Shown: positions 21,256 to 33,110 of the stretch, one piece after another
Layout of the letters: each line of letters opens with the position of its first letter
Position numbering within the stretch: the first letter of the stretch is position 1
Source: Chiridota heheva
Taxonomy: Eukaryota > Echinodermata > Holothuroidea > Apodida > Chiridotidae
Direction of reading: 5' to 3'
Assembly: GCA_020152595.1 (NCBI GenBank)
Contig: JAIGNY010002177.1
Coordinates: 330,001 to 394,000 of the forward strand
Length of the DNA stretch: 64,000 nt
Made by a program: the position numbers and the translations under genes
Notes under the pieces: model-generated
What the model saw: only the letters and a program-made list of their open reading frames with translations
The model's database searches: none
What the model was told of the DNA's origin: nothing

Positions 21256-21940
21256 ATTGTTTTGTAGTACAGTACATGTAGTTTCATTTTGTAGGAGTAG
21301 AAATGAAATAACTCCTAAACGGAAAAGATATCAACATGATTTGTACACCAAATAATGTTTCTTTAATTGCCCTCTGTCATATACTGTATATGAAAATGAA
21401 AATCCACAAGACTATTCCTTTAATGCCTGCATAAACGTCAACATTTTATCAGTCCTGATTATCCTGCATCATAATGCACTACAGTACTTGTACATCATGC
21501 GTGGGCATATCATTCCCATGGGAAATCAGTAGTTAATAACAGTTCTACATTAGGGCTAAAATTAGTCGCAATAGACTTGTGTGTATTAACAGGCTTTACC
21601 ACTCAATTGCCAAAGTTTAATGAAAATTTTGCGACAGTTATAGAATGTGTGATGTTGAATACAAAATTGATGATGTGAGCTCAGACATGCATAATTGAAG
21701 TGGAATACACTGTGGAAAATTACATAGATTTTATCGACATACTGAAGCTTGTATAGTGCCTGTAGTAGTATTCTCCCATACTGTTAAAGGCAGTGGCATT
21801 ACTAATGGGGGTGCATGGTGGGAATTCCCCTTACCTTTGGCCTCTAGTATTTTCCTTACTGTTGAAGGTATATGAATTGAGATTTTAGATTTTAGAGCTT
21901 TAAATTCTGAACAGAATAGTCTTTCAAGAAATTATCCCAT
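21256..21940. other. MADD intron 2; possible fold-back F2 end near 21300-21425
   Basis: CTCCTAAACGGAAAAGATATC and AAATCCACAAGACTATTCC resemble F2 arm phrases. The rest shows no recognised feature. Confidence 0.35.
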
Positions 21941-21944
21941 GTTT

Positions 21945-22470
21945 TTTGTAATATTGCCAAGATTTTTTGTAATATTCCCATGGTTTTTGTAATATTCTTA
22001 TGGTTTTTGTAATATTCCCATGTTTTTTGTAATATTCCCATATTTTTTGTAATATTCCCATCTTTTTTTTTATAAGTTCCCATGTTTTTCGTAATATTCC
22101 ATGGTTTTTTGTAATATTCCCATGGTTTTTTGTAATTTTCCCATGGTTTTTTGTAATATTCCCATGTTTTTTGTAATATTCCCATGGCTTTTTGTAATAT
22201 TCCCATGGTTTTTGTAATATTCCCATGGTTTCTGTAATATTCTTATTGTTTTTTGTAATATTCCCATGGTTTTTTGTAATATTCCCATGGTTTTTTGTAA
22301 TATTCCCATGGTTTGTTGTAATATTCCCATGGTTTGTTGTAATATTCCCATGGTTTGTTGTAATATTCCCATGGTTTTTTGTAATATTCCCATGGTTTTT
22401 TGTAATATTCCCATGGTTTTTTGTAATATTCCCATGGTTTGTTGTAATATTCCCATGGTTTTTTGTAATT
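21945..22470. repeat. 21-bp AATATTCCCATGG satellite
   Basis: About 25 copies of a unit reading AATATTCCCATGGTTTTTTG plus T. The left half is degenerate and the right half (22250-22470) nearly uniform. The core AATATTCCCATGG matches the ends of the fold-back F2 elements. Open frames on both strands are a consequence of the 7-codon period. Confidence 0.9.
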
Positions 22471-22985
22471 CATTTGAAAGAGCATACTTTCAGGAGATAT
22501 GGATGTTTAAAGATTTCCCCAATCGCATTTTAAAGTTTTTGTACAGTATGATGAATTTGTGTTTGATGATGTCATAGATACAATTCCATTGCAAATGTTT
22601 ATGCATTTTTTTGAACGTTAATTGGTTGTTTCTGTATGATTAGAAACAATTTTCCAAAAGTTGTTGAAGTAGGGTATATTTGGCAATGTATATAAATACC
22701 TCATTTTCATCAATTTATTTTTCTAGCAGGTTTTACTAATAAAAATAGATATAGATTTTAATGAAATACACAAACTTTGTGGGAGAATTTGTTGCTGTGA
22801 TGTCATACTGAGCCTTTTCCTATTCGTTTATTGGCATTTTTGTGAGCCTTAAAATTTGAATATTTCCTGGTAGGAATAACATATCAACATGACTTTTGTA
22901 CTAAATTGTTTCTAAAATTGTTTTCTTTCTTATCAAAGGTTATGCAAAAAAATGGGAATATTCCTTTAAATTACAGTACGGGTGA
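22471..22985. mobile_element. Fold-back F2-like remnant next to the 21-bp array
   Basis: GATGATGTCATAGATACAATTC on the left is mirrored by GCTGTGATGTCATACTG on the right, and the right side ends TGGGAATATTCCTTTAAA. The expected left end is replaced by the satellite. Confidence 0.5.
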
Positions 22986-24280
22986 TTCAATGCCAGATCA
23001 CCCAATTCAGAATACCTGTCTCAGATTTTGATGCAATTCGGTGTGTACAGTAGGTATGGTATCTGAAGAAATGAAAAAATCCAAAGTTTAGGCGAAATCG
23101 GACCATGGTTCAAAAGTTATGGCATGTTCAAAATGGCAGAAAAGGGCCGAAAAATCATTAAAATGGGCGTGGCAGACAATGTTTAAGGTGTCATAACTCC
23201 AAACATTTTGGTACGAATTTGATGGAAGGGGTATCAACTTAAAGATAATACAATAAGCTTTAATAATCTGCCATGCATGATCTTTAGACCTTTTCTTTGA
23301 CCTTGGAAATGACCTTGTGGGTCCAATTAATTTCCAGCCAAATTAAGATTTTTGAATTCCTGGTATATTATTGAAGTATAAAGCTGAGTGTTTTGTTTTT
23401 TGCTTCATTCTTTTTTACATGCACTTAAATTTGTCACTATAAGCAATTTTGCATAAATATATAATGTGTTAACGATATGCCTCATGTACAGTATTCAGTC
23501 AGGATTTATTTAATGTTTGAGAGTCAGGCACTCACATCTTTAAATCTTGCACTTTAGTGAATGCTTACAAGTTAAAAAGAAGGCATATACAGTAGACCTA
23601 CACTGACGTCAAAAGCTAATCAGTTTGAAGAATTTTGTACATTTTTGAAATGGTATGATGTATCGGAGGCAAGGTCAAAATCTTTAATGTCATTCTTTAC
23701 ATTTCTGTCCTAAAGTCGTCATATTTTTTTTCTTCTCAAAATATTGACCCAGATGTAGATTTAAAATCTCTTTGTACTCAACTGCCCCCATTCAAGTGTT
23801 GGTGGAGGAAACGATCTATATCTAAGGCCTATAGGTTAACATTCAGGAAAGTCATAGATTTTCCCTTTGTGATGTCAATAGATTTTTTAAATTTATAATG
23901 ATTAAGGCCTTTAAATTCAAATCGCTGTAAATTTGTCAATTATTTACCGATTTTGATGAAACCTTGCGCTGTTTTCATGGTTTATTAACCTATTATATTC
24001 ATCAAATTAAACTCAAGGTGTTACTACGTCTTTATTGATATCTTATACATTAGCATTTCCCATACCTGTACAGTGGGCTTCTTTTGTTTATCCAGACTTA
24101 TACAGTTGTTTGTCTTACCTGTTCAAAGTGTAAATTATGGTTGATGATGTCATAATAAGTTCGGGGAATCACCATTTACCTCAAATTATCATTTAAATGT
24201 AGAAAACTACGGTTTGGACAGTTACAACCGTGGGGGAAAAAATGGGAATTCATAAGAAAGAATTTGTTTTTCATTATTTT
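22986..24280. other. MADD intron 2, no gene seen
   Basis: Contains generic dispersed-repeat-like phrases (CGAAATCGGACCATGGTTCA; TTTGACCTTGGAAATGACC) but no ends, coding region or array. Confidence 0.45.
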
Positions 24281-24284
24281 ATTT

Positions 24285-24475
24285 TTTATAGATTTCTTCA
24301 TTAAGCAATGTAAATATATGCTCTAAAGATGTCCCCCATGTAATTGTGAGATGAATATTACATTAAATATTACATATTAAGCATATAAAGATATATTTAC
24401 TAACATCAATATTTTCAACACTTTTATTCAGAACGGTGAGAAATTTTATAATTAATTCCAAGTATGGTCACTTTC
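24285..24475 (+). repeat. Dispersed repeat R3, copy 2
   Basis: ATGCTCTAAAGATGTCCCCC, CATGTAATTGTGAGATGAA and CATATAAAGATATA align with 10195-10430. Confidence 0.6.
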
Positions 24476-24538
24476 ATTTTAGGTACAGCACATACTGTAC
24501 ATGTAGAGTAAGAAGTTAATTAAAGGAAAAGATGCACA

Positions 24539-24845
24539 CCCTTACAGAAATATTAGCTTGTAGCAAGCTTGCAGCATGCTTGCGACAAGCTAACAATTTT
24601 TAGCTTGCGCAAGCGTGGTGCAAGCTTGTATAGCAAGCTAGTATTTGGAACAAATTGGTTTGTGCAAGCTAGCAAAAACTATCTGCAAGCTTGCAAAACT
24701 ATCTGCAAGCTTGCAAAAGCTATCTGCAAGCTTGCTCAAGTGAGCAAAAGTTTTTGCAAGCTTGCACAAGCTTGCAGCATGCTTGTACAAGCTAAAACTT
24801 GTTAGCTTGTCGCAAGTGTGCTGCAAGCTAAAATTTCTGTAAGGG
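24539..24845. mobile_element. AGCTTGC-rich hairpin element, copy 1 (complete)
   Basis: 307 bp bounded by CCCTTACAGAAAT and ATTTCTGTAAGGG as inverted ends. The interior is built from GCAAGCTTGC, TTGCAGCATGCTTGC and AGCTTGCAAAA words, which pair with each other on both strands. Other copies at 30.7, 32.1 and 35.9 kb keep one or both ends. No coding capacity. Confidence 0.75.
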
Positions 24846-25458
24846 TAGTGCTGTCACGACATGGCTCTATTACGTATCGAATATCGTAGAGAAAAATATT
24901 GCAATATATCGTATATTGCGATACTTTTTAAGAAAACAACTCACGACACATTGTTAATATCACTAACGTTATATAACCATGGAGTTACAATTTACTTCAT
25001 TGTATGATAAACGCAAGAAAAAATGATTTGCAGATCTAGCAGACAACATGATCGCTTGACTATTACGTTCATCACGCATCACGCATGTGTTTGGTAATTC
25101 AGCCAACGTTACCATGAATCATCTAAGTGAGAGCCCGAGTGGCACATTCTGGACCAATTTTTGATTCTTTTGGCCATTTTGCCAATGTACATTGGCACAA
25201 GCCAGTGTGTGTTGACGGAGCACAATTTTTAATTACATGTAGTTGTTTTTATGTTTCACGATTATTTTGCACGTTTTTAATGGCTTAAACTTGATATTAG
25301 ATTTAGTACAGTAACGTTAGAATTGTAACGTCCGAAGTGATTATAAGTGATTGTTAGTTTTTGGTATCACGATATGTCGTGAGACTACGGTGAGAGGCAT
25401 ATTTCATGTCATGGGGGAAAAGAGATATCGCAATAATCGATATGTCATGACAGCACTA
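24846..25458 (-). mobile_element. hAT-like MITE, family B, copy 2 (inverted)
   Basis: 613 bp, TAGTGCTGTCACGACATGG to TGTCATGACAGCACTA, in the opposite orientation to copy 1 and similar throughout. It abuts the AGCTTGC element with no spacer. No flanking duplication was found. Confidence 0.75.
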
Positions 25459-25860
25459 CTCTTCAACTGGGACCATACTTTGACTTTCTGAAGGAATTGC
25501 TCATGCAGCTATATACGATATGCTGTGAATGACTTTTCCCACAAAGCCCATTAATTTGAAGAATTGCTTGCAAGGCACAGTAACTAAATTGTATGTCATT
25601 TTTGCCGTTGGCTCAGATTTCGTTCTTTCTCGCGCCCTGATTTGATTAAGGATGGCTTTCACCATATAGGCCACTCAATGTAATTGCATATTGGTGAAAG
25701 TGTTTCGTGTTTTCAAATTATTGATTACGATGGTGAGATTTTTGAGAATTGCACATAATGTGGGAATTCAAGAGGCTAGTGTGTTAAGGAGGAAATTAGG
25801 TAAAGAGAGGTAAAGAGTAAATTGATTTTAAAATTAAAGTACAGGACATACTGAAGATTG
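25459..25860. other. MADD intron 2, no feature seen
   Basis: Nothing recognised. Confidence 0.5.
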
Positions 25861-25864
25861 CTGG

Positions 25865-26450
25865 AAAAATGTGATCCCAATCCTTTAATATCTTATTAAT
25901 GGAATAAGATGTTTGAATGCTTTCTTCACTATTGTGTTTCTTTTGAAACCCTCGTTCATATAAGATAGACTTGCTTGACCCCTGAACTAATCCTTTAATA
26001 TCTCCTTGACGGAATAAGATGTTTTGAATGCTTTCTTTACTATTTTGTGTCTTTAGAAACCCTCGTTCATATAAGATAGACTTGCTTGACCCCCGAACTA
26101 ATCCTTTAATATCTCTTAGACGGAATAAGATATTTGAAATGCTCTCTTTACTATTTTGTGTCTTTCGACGACGACGAGTGAACACATTTACAATGACGGG
26201 GTCATCGCCTGCGTATTCGGTCATGATAGTAACAATGCTATCATGAAACGTTTAATACGACCCGGACGAGAACACAGGTACGACGTACGGACAGACACAA
26301 CATCGACAACCAAGTCAATGTCCATGGCCTTTGATAACCAGTTGTGGTGCACTGCCGTATTTGTGTCTTTAGAAACCCTCGTTCATTTAAGATAGACTTG
26401 CTTGACCCAGAAAATATTGCATGTTCGTGCTTCGAATATGAAATGTGCAT
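25865..26450. mobile_element. Tandem F1 right arms, interrupted
   Basis: Three head-to-tail copies of the F1 arm (CCTTTAATATCTC...GGAATAAGATGTTTGAATG...TAGACTTGCTTGACCC). The third is split by the 194-bp insertion at 26166-26359. Confidence 0.7.
26166..26359. mobile_element. 194-bp CpG-containing insertion with 11-bp direct repeats
   Basis: An F1 arm is interrupted by 194 bp flanked on each side by TTTGTGTCTTT (26155-26165 and 26360-26370). The insert is richer in GC and CpG than its surroundings (CGACGACGACGAG, GACCCGGACGAG, GTACGACGTACGG). It has no inverted ends or A-tail. The open frames across it match no family I recognise. It may be a fragment of a cDNA or an unknown short element. 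Confidence 0.55.
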
Positions 26451-26634
26451 TATTAGGGTTCATGACAGGATTGGAAAAAACTCGCCTGCTCGCCATAGGC
26501 AAGCAAAACAAAATTGTGGCGAGTAGATGTATTATAATATAATGTAGTACTCACCACACCTAATTAAACTTCGCCAAGTTGTTTAAATGATCAGCGGGTG
26601 ATTTTTTATTCTATTTTTCCAACCCTGGTTCATG

Positions 26635-27535
26635 GACAGCTTTCCCTCTCGTCACTTTGCAGATTGATATTGAGCTCCCTGGTAGACTGTCCCCCAATTG
26701 CCATGTTGGCATCCCTGGCAATGACGGGGCTGATGCAGCCGCTAAGCTTTCCCGCAACCTACCCCATTCCCAAAACCCTTTCTGACATCAAACCGCTTAT
26801 CTATTCCCTTGTTCGTGACCGCTGGCAAACCTCATGGGCCTCCCAAATTAATAACAAACTCCACGTCAACCAACCCCCCATTCCGATCAAACCCACCATC
26901 AACAACCTCTTTCGTGTCGACAACGTTCATATTACCCGTTTTAGAATAAGTCACACCCACCTCACTTACTCCCACCTCCTTACTGGCTCCCCCAACCCCT
27001 CTGCAACAATTGCCTTTGCATCCTCTCAGTCCATCATGTTCTCCTTGCTTTCCCCCTGTACAACCTTCCCAAAACTTCCCTCACTCCCCACAACTCAATA
27101 GCTGAGTTCTTCCAGAAAAACTTTCCGGATAAAATTATCTCCTTCCTTCATCATGCTTACCTTTACAACCATATTTTGTCCTCCTCACCCCCCCACCCCC
27201 TCCCTTCCTCCCTCTCTTTCCACTTTACCTCTACAACCATATTTAGTCCTCCTCACCCCCTCTCCACTTTACTTCTACAACCATATTATGTCCCCCTCCC
27301 CTTCCCCTCTCTCTCTCCACTTTATTTTTTTACCCATGCACCTCCTCTCTTGATCCCAGCTTTCTGACTTTTAGTTCTTGTATTTCTCTCATTCTCTCTG
27401 TGTTTTCTTCTTACCTCTAGAATGATCTAACCTCTCAGGCACAATTTGACCCTTGTTGTCATGGTGCCGTTAAGCCCTCATCAAACAAACAAACAAACAA
27501 ACAAACAAACAAATCAACCAAACAAACAAACCAAT
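26635..27535 (+). mobile_element. LINE-A 3' fragment with RNase H end
   Basis: CHVGIPGNDGADAAAKLS marks the RNase H C-terminus, followed by SDIKPLIYSLVRDRWQTSW, HITRFRISHTHLTYSHLL and the downstream Cys-poor, frame-shifted region. A C/T-rich 3' UTR includes repeats of TACAACCATATTTAGTCC. The tail GTGGTGCCGTTAAG-type sequence and a long CAAA run close it. Confidence 0.8.
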
Positions 27536-28985
27536 TGGCCACTAAAAGATGCCAACTGTCCATTATCCCAGGCTAAGGGCAAGATCCCTATAGCTGTGTT
27601 ATTCATAAACCCTTAAAGGTACAGTATATGGACATGTAAAGGCAACATTAGCCAAATTGCTTTTAATAAAAATCAATCATAGTTGCAAAAAATTCATCAG
27701 AATGAATCATAGACCATTTTTTTAATGTTTTGAAATAGATGCATATTTTATGCAAATTTTGTGATGTATTGCAGAACAACCCTGGTATTTTCTTTTGTTA
27801 ATCCCTCGTTCTTTCAATGTCTGTGTTATTATTGTATTTAAAGTGGTGCAGCAAATTCTGCCATGACACCAATACAATTTTAGCAGAAATAGACTTTGAC
27901 GTAATTTTGTTCGTGACTAAGAGATTTAGGAAAGAGGATTAAAGTTTTCAGTACATGCATTACAAAGCGACCTTGATATTTTGAAGTGGTGCAGTAAATT
28001 CTGATCATAAGTTTTTGATTCTTGCCCATGCCCCCCAATGTCATTCTGGCAGGAATAGGATTTGCTATTAGTTCAGTGACAAAAGATTTAGGTACAGTAA
28101 GAAATGTTAAGATTTTGAGCCTTTCTCAGATTCATACATCACAAACAGTGGTGGGACCAAGATTTTGGTCATGAGAGGGTAGGAGGGGGGGAGGGTGGTT
28201 GTCTCTTGGAGAAAAAGCCTATAAATGGGACAAAATATGTCACTTTACAAATTTTCCTGGGGAAAAGTGAGGGGCACAGCGATCTTGTGGGGATAAAATT
28301 CCCTCACCCTCCCCCCCTCTGCCGTAGTGTGCTCACTGATCAAAACTTTTGCATACTAATACTGCTACTGTCCATGAAGTGGCCTTAACTGTACTGATAT
28401 TAAACTGTCCTCAATATGACAACCGTTTCACCATCTGCTATAATACAGCGTAATTAAAAAATAATGCTGGTATTAAATACTGACACATGTACATTTCATT
28501 GCATGGCTGGATAGTCCATTCCTATTAAATCTTGTAGCCTCATTCCATTCTCAGCACAGGTGGGGAAAATCAATAGGCAGGAGGGTTTAGAGTGCAGTTA
28601 AAGAGCTGTCATAGCTCTCTTATTGCAAAATAATAACACTTTGATTCAAACCACAATGATGCTTTGAAATTGATTTTTGTGGTAGGGTGAAAGGGTTGTA
28701 GTTGCTCAACAGTATGTGTACCTGTATGCAGGTTTTTGCATTAGAACTGAATTGAATCACTACTGTCACTGATTGTGCAGATATGTCACAAATTGTTTTT
28801 ACTATCTAAAAGTTCCTATAGACAGGAAAGGCAAATTAATTATCTAAATTGGTTCAAATGATAACTTCCTGAAAACTATGATAATAGTTAGCCCAAAGTT
28901 ACCACTTGTTTTGATTCTCTTTGATACCAGAAACCACTTGATCTGATTTTCTAAGAGTCCAGAAAATTGATTGTTTTGAATTCTT
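27536..28985. other. MADD intron 2, no gene seen
   Basis: No recognisable coding region. Includes a loose duplication around AAGTGGTGCAGCAAATTCTG (27840) and AAGTGGTGCAGTAAATTCTG (27985). Confidence 0.45.
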
Positions 28986-28989
28986 TTCA

Positions 28990-29430
28990 GGGTATGAATT
29001 CATTGTGTAGGACATTCCATTGGAATCCATTGAAAAGTTTCAACTATATAAGTCTTTATAGATCTCATCGTAAAACATCCCTGAAACCTCAATTTCTGTC
29101 CTTCCCCTGTTCCAAGAAGTCCTTCCTGAAATAGTGACAAAACCACACACTAAATTTAAGAAAAATCCAATGATAAGTTGTTAAAATGCCTTGATGACAA
29201 ACAAACAAAGAGACAAACAAACAGACGAACACACAAACAGACAAACAAACAAACAGACAAACACACAAACAGACAAACAAACAAACAGACAAACAAACAA
29301 ACAGACAAACACACAAACAGACAAATACACAAACAAACAAACACACAATCAGACAAACAAACAAACAGACAAATAAACAAGAGACGAAAATACAACCTCC
29401 GTCCTACTTCCTTGGAAGAGGTAAACAAAT
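28990..29430 (+). repeat. Dispersed repeat R4 with (CAAACAGA)n expansion, copy 2
   Basis: Aligns with 10640-11095. The CAAA run has expanded to about 190 bp of CAAACAAACAGA-type repeat (29200-29385) between CCTTGATGACAAA and AACCTCCGTCC. Open frames on both strands here are repeat effects. Confidence 0.75.
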
Positions 29431-29570
29431 TAACTATACAAACAGATGTTTGTAATTCCCATCCTTGCATCTCAAATTTCATTAGAATATAAGTTGTCAA
29501 ACAGCCAATTTTTGTTCAATTTCAATAAAACCTCATGCTGTTTTCACATTTGTAGAACCCTTAAGGGAAT

Positions 29571-30140
29571 ATTCCCCATGGATTTTCTTTTTTTCATATA
29601 CAGATAGAGAAAATTTGTAGAAATTAAGTGGTGAAAAAACTATGTTAATATTTTACTCTAACTTAGAAGTTATAACAATGTAAAGAGTAGAAAAATGTTG
29701 TTAAAAACACCTCGTACGGTATATGTCCTTCAGCTTGGTGATGTCATCAAGACAATTCCAGCACAGTTCTTATGTATTCCTATCAATTTAATCACACTTT
29801 TTTCCCATTATCGAACAGCATTTTTGGTTCATTATAGAGATAGAGGGAATATGTAATTTACAAGAAAACATGTTGTTGTTTACTTGGTGTACATCACATT
29901 TACAATGAGAACAAAATCCAAATCATTTTTAAAGAAGTACAAAAGACCTTTTGTTGAAATTGTCTCTATGACATCACAGATGTTGCTAATCAGTCACTTT
30001 TATCCAAAATAAAAAATACTTTTAAATTTTGTGACTTAATTCTAAACAGAATAAGATTTTAACATAGTTTTTTCACCACTTTGTTTCTAAGCATTTTCTC
30101 TATCATATATGAAGAAATAAAAATCCATGGGAATATTGCA
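29571..30140. mobile_element. Fold-back element F2, complete copy
   Basis: About 570 bp. The left arm GGAATATTCCCCATGGATTT ... AAGTGGTGAAAAAACTATG is mirrored by CATAGTTTTTTCACCACTT ... AAATCCATGGGAATATT. The centre has inverted TGATGTCATCAAGACAATTC / AATTGTCTCTATGACATCA. Non-coding. Confidence 0.75.
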
Positions 30141-30519
30141 AAACCCAAATGAGCAAGAGGCAAAGGGGCATTGCCCCCTGGGGTCTGAGGGGTCCAGGTC
30201 ATAAGGGCCCGTGAAAATTAAGAAAGGGTATAGGGAGGCCCCCCAAAATTGGTGAAAAGTCATGCTTGACAATGGGGGAAACTGTTGGAACAGAAGTAGA
30301 AGATGACCCTTTTTTGGGGGTAGGTGGGGGGGGGGGGGGAGGGTCCTCAGAATTTTCTAATATGGGAGCCCGGATTTTTAGTTTGTCCTCCAGGCCCCAT
30401 GATCTTCTTGGTGGCCCTGGCTAATATTGGTACGGCTTTTATATGAGAGCTTGTAAATAAGCCTAATGATATGTTTACATTTTTGTAAGGTATTCATGTG
30501 AACTTGTTCTCCCTCTCAG
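30141..30519. other. MADD intron 2, distal part
   Basis: G-rich run near 30323-30342. Ends with the acceptor GTTCTCCCTCTCAG. Confidence 0.6.
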
Positions 30520-30651
30520 GTGGTGCTGCAATCACGTGACTACAATGCCCTGTCGATGAGCGTGATGGCGTTTGTGTCCATGATCTACCCGATGGAGTAC
30601 ATGTTCCCGGTCATCCCTCTCTTGCCAACTTGCATGGGATCTGCAGAACAG
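30520..30651 (+). CDS. MADD: MADD coding exon 3 (cDENN core)
   Basis: 132 nt, residues 315-358, phase 0 at both ends. The acceptor CTCCCTCTCAG is followed by codons for [19 protein letters not shown], then [18 protein letters not shown] and MGSAEQ. This is the central cDENN segment, nearly invariant between this protein and vertebrate MADD. The donor is GAACAG|GTGAGT. A GC-rich, CpG-containing patch against the AT-rich intron supports purifying selection. It stands alone between introns of about 22.6 and 13.0 kb. Confidence 0.95.
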
Positions 30652-30724
30652 GTGAGTGGTCAACTTGCTCAATGGTTTATGGCATTAATTTTTTATTTTT
30701 TTATTTTCTTTTCTTTTATAGAAA

Positions 30725-30982
30725 AATCTAGCTCACGGCAAGCTTGGTGCAAGCTAGAATTTGGAACAAATGCATGCTTGCGCAAACTAACATTGTGCAA
30801 GTTAGCAAAAAAATATTTGTTAGCAAACCTGCAGAAAGTTTCTGCTAGCTTGTGCAAGCTAGCATGCACATACTGTATTGTATTTGTTCGAAATACTAGC
30901 TAATAACTTGCAAAGATTGTGCAAGCTAAAGATGTTAGCTTGTTGCAAGCGTGCTGCAAGCGTGCTGCAAGCACTGTAAGGG
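30725..30982. mobile_element. AGCTTGC-rich hairpin element, copy 2
   Basis: Starts about 70 bp inside MADD intron 3. The left end is lost; the right end ACTGTAAGGG is kept. The interior has GGCAAGCTTGGTGCAAGCT and GCAAGCGTGCTGCAAGC repeats. Confidence 0.65.
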
Positions 30983-32090
30983 TCAGGACACAACAATTTA
31001 CACCTAATGAGATCAGGTAGTCACTAAGAATTTTCAGGATTATTATGATTATTATTTAAAGATATGAAATAGCTGGCAGTTTGACATTGTAAATCACACA
31101 CTCATGATCCATTACCATTTGTTGACACACTGACAGCTGCATTTGACATTAAGCGCTTGACAAGGTTAGGTCAAATAAATATACTAAAAATGCATGCACA
31201 TGTAAGTTTCCAATTTTATTTTACAAAAATCTTTGGTGGATAGGTAGGAAAGAAATTTAATTTTGCCAAACAAATGTATTACCCTTTCTTAATTGAAAAC
31301 TAACCTGATTATAGATGCATCAAAAGATAAACGAGTACTGACTGGTCATTTCACTTATGTAATATCAAGCCTTCACTTTTGGGACTGCGTGAAAGAAAAC
31401 ATAATTTATATAACAAATCCGTAACATTCATCACTTCAGTCCATGTCCTTAAAAGGGAGATCTCCCAATCGGGAGATTTATTTTCATTAAAACCCACAAT
31501 GCATCTTTTCAAATTCAAATCTCTATTGAAATACATTAAAATAAAATAGGTTTAAGCCAAAGGTAGGAAACATTTATGCAAATTTTGTTAAATTTATTGG
31601 TGCAACAGAACGATAAAGTTATTTTCTCCATTTTCACCAGCGCAAATTTGACTTTCAGTGGGAAATTTTAAAGTAATCTTTAAAAATTCATTTCAGTTTT
31701 TCTGAAAAACAGATTTTAACATTTTAGTGACCAGCAAAAGCACTAATTATACAAAAACATTAATTTCAATATCATTGTCAAAGAATACAACTCTAGAATT
31801 ACAGAATTTGAAAAGCAAAAAAGTTTAATGGCTGAACTTATTAGCATCAGTTTAAATTATGGTTATGCGCAAGTCGCGATCTCCCAATCAGAAATCTCCC
31901 AAACAGGAGCATGGAACAGACTGTTTATATTAGATTTTATGAGGTTTTCTCTTTTTAAATTGCATTAAAATTTTAACAGCACTTTTATCTTCTGATCAGT
32001 TGATGAGGTGGTAATCGGAAACCAACGTTTGGTTTGGTGCTATAAAACAGGTACTGTAGAAGGTGATAAAAAAGATATAAATGGCAATAA
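30983..32090. other. MADD intron 3, no gene seen
   Basis: A small inverted motif GATCTCCCAATCGGGAGATT lies near 31460, with a related GATCTCCCAATCAG at 31879. Nothing else was recognised. Confidence 0.45.
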
Positions 32091-32094
32091 CTCT

Positions 32095-32310
32095 GCATAC
32101 CTGTACAGAAATTTTAGCTTGCAGCACATTTGTGTCAAGCTAACATTTTTAGCTTGCGCAAGCATGCTGCAAGCTAGTATTTGGAAAAATTACTAACTTG
32201 CTGGCTTGCGCAAGCCAACATTAGCTATTTATTAGCTTGCACAAACTTGCTGCAAGCTTGCAGAACGCTTGCAACAAAATAACATTTTTAGTTTGCGCAA
32301 GCTAGGGTAA
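32095..32310. mobile_element. AGCTTGC-rich hairpin element, copy 3
   Basis: The left end CCTGTACAGAAATTTTAGC is kept and the right end is truncated at GTTTGCGCAAGCTAGGG. Same word content as copy 1. Confidence 0.65.
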
Positions 32311-32699
32311 TGTTGATAATACAATTGATCTCTCTATAGGGTGTGCATGCAGGGATGATTTGGAGTGGGATTCAAATTTTCAGAATTTAAGGTGGCTTCC
32401 CTTTGTTAAAATCTTCAAATATTTATCAGGGCTCAAGGGGCTGTCATTGGTTGAAATCTCTTGTGGAAAGGAGAAGAAATGTGACAAAGCTTTGAAAGTT
32501 AACGCATTAGAAAATGTAGATTAAATACGGCACCCAGGATCCCTCACCTGAACTTTCCCAGTTGCAGTAAATAATGAAGGGCCCCCTTTCTAATTAGATC
32601 ACAGTGTGCATAATTAGTAATCACTTTACTATAAAGTCATTTTATTTATAACCCTGTGTTTGATAAACAAATACTATTATGCACTTGTCAATTGTGTGA
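32311..32699. other. MADD intron 3, no feature seen
   Basis: Nothing recognised. Confidence 0.5.
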
Positions 32700-33110
32700 T
32701 TCACCCCTACACTCCTGGACAAGGTGAGTGATTGCACCAAAGTGGGTGGACAAAACCATGTACATTGACGCACCCCTCAGTCACTTAGGTGAATGACAAT
32801 TTTTTGTCAAATGACTTACCCCAAATCAATTACCTGTGTACAAAGTCAATGGGTCTGAAGTAAATTGACTCACCTAAGAGTCACACTGGTGAGTGACAAT
32901 TTGGTACAATGATGCACATGTGAGTCACTATTCTATATGTCAATGACTCACCTTTGACTGGCATTGTCGGGGTAGTAGTCACCATTTCATATGTCAATGA
33001 CTCACCTTTGACTGGGCATTGTCACTATTTCATATGTCAATGACTCACCTTTGACTGGCATTGCTGGAAGGGGGAGGAGGGGGGGGGGGTAGTAGGGGTG
33101 AGTCAAACAA
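32700..33110. repeat. GTCAATGACTCACC-type degenerate repeat with AP-1-like sites
   Basis: Imperfect repeats of CATATGTCAATGACTCACC followed by TTTGACTGGCATTG. Six exact TGASTCA heptamers occur at 32866, 32921, 32944, 32998, 33041 and 33099. The left half holds more diverged GTGAGTGAC / CAATTGACGCACC forms. Confidence 0.7.
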
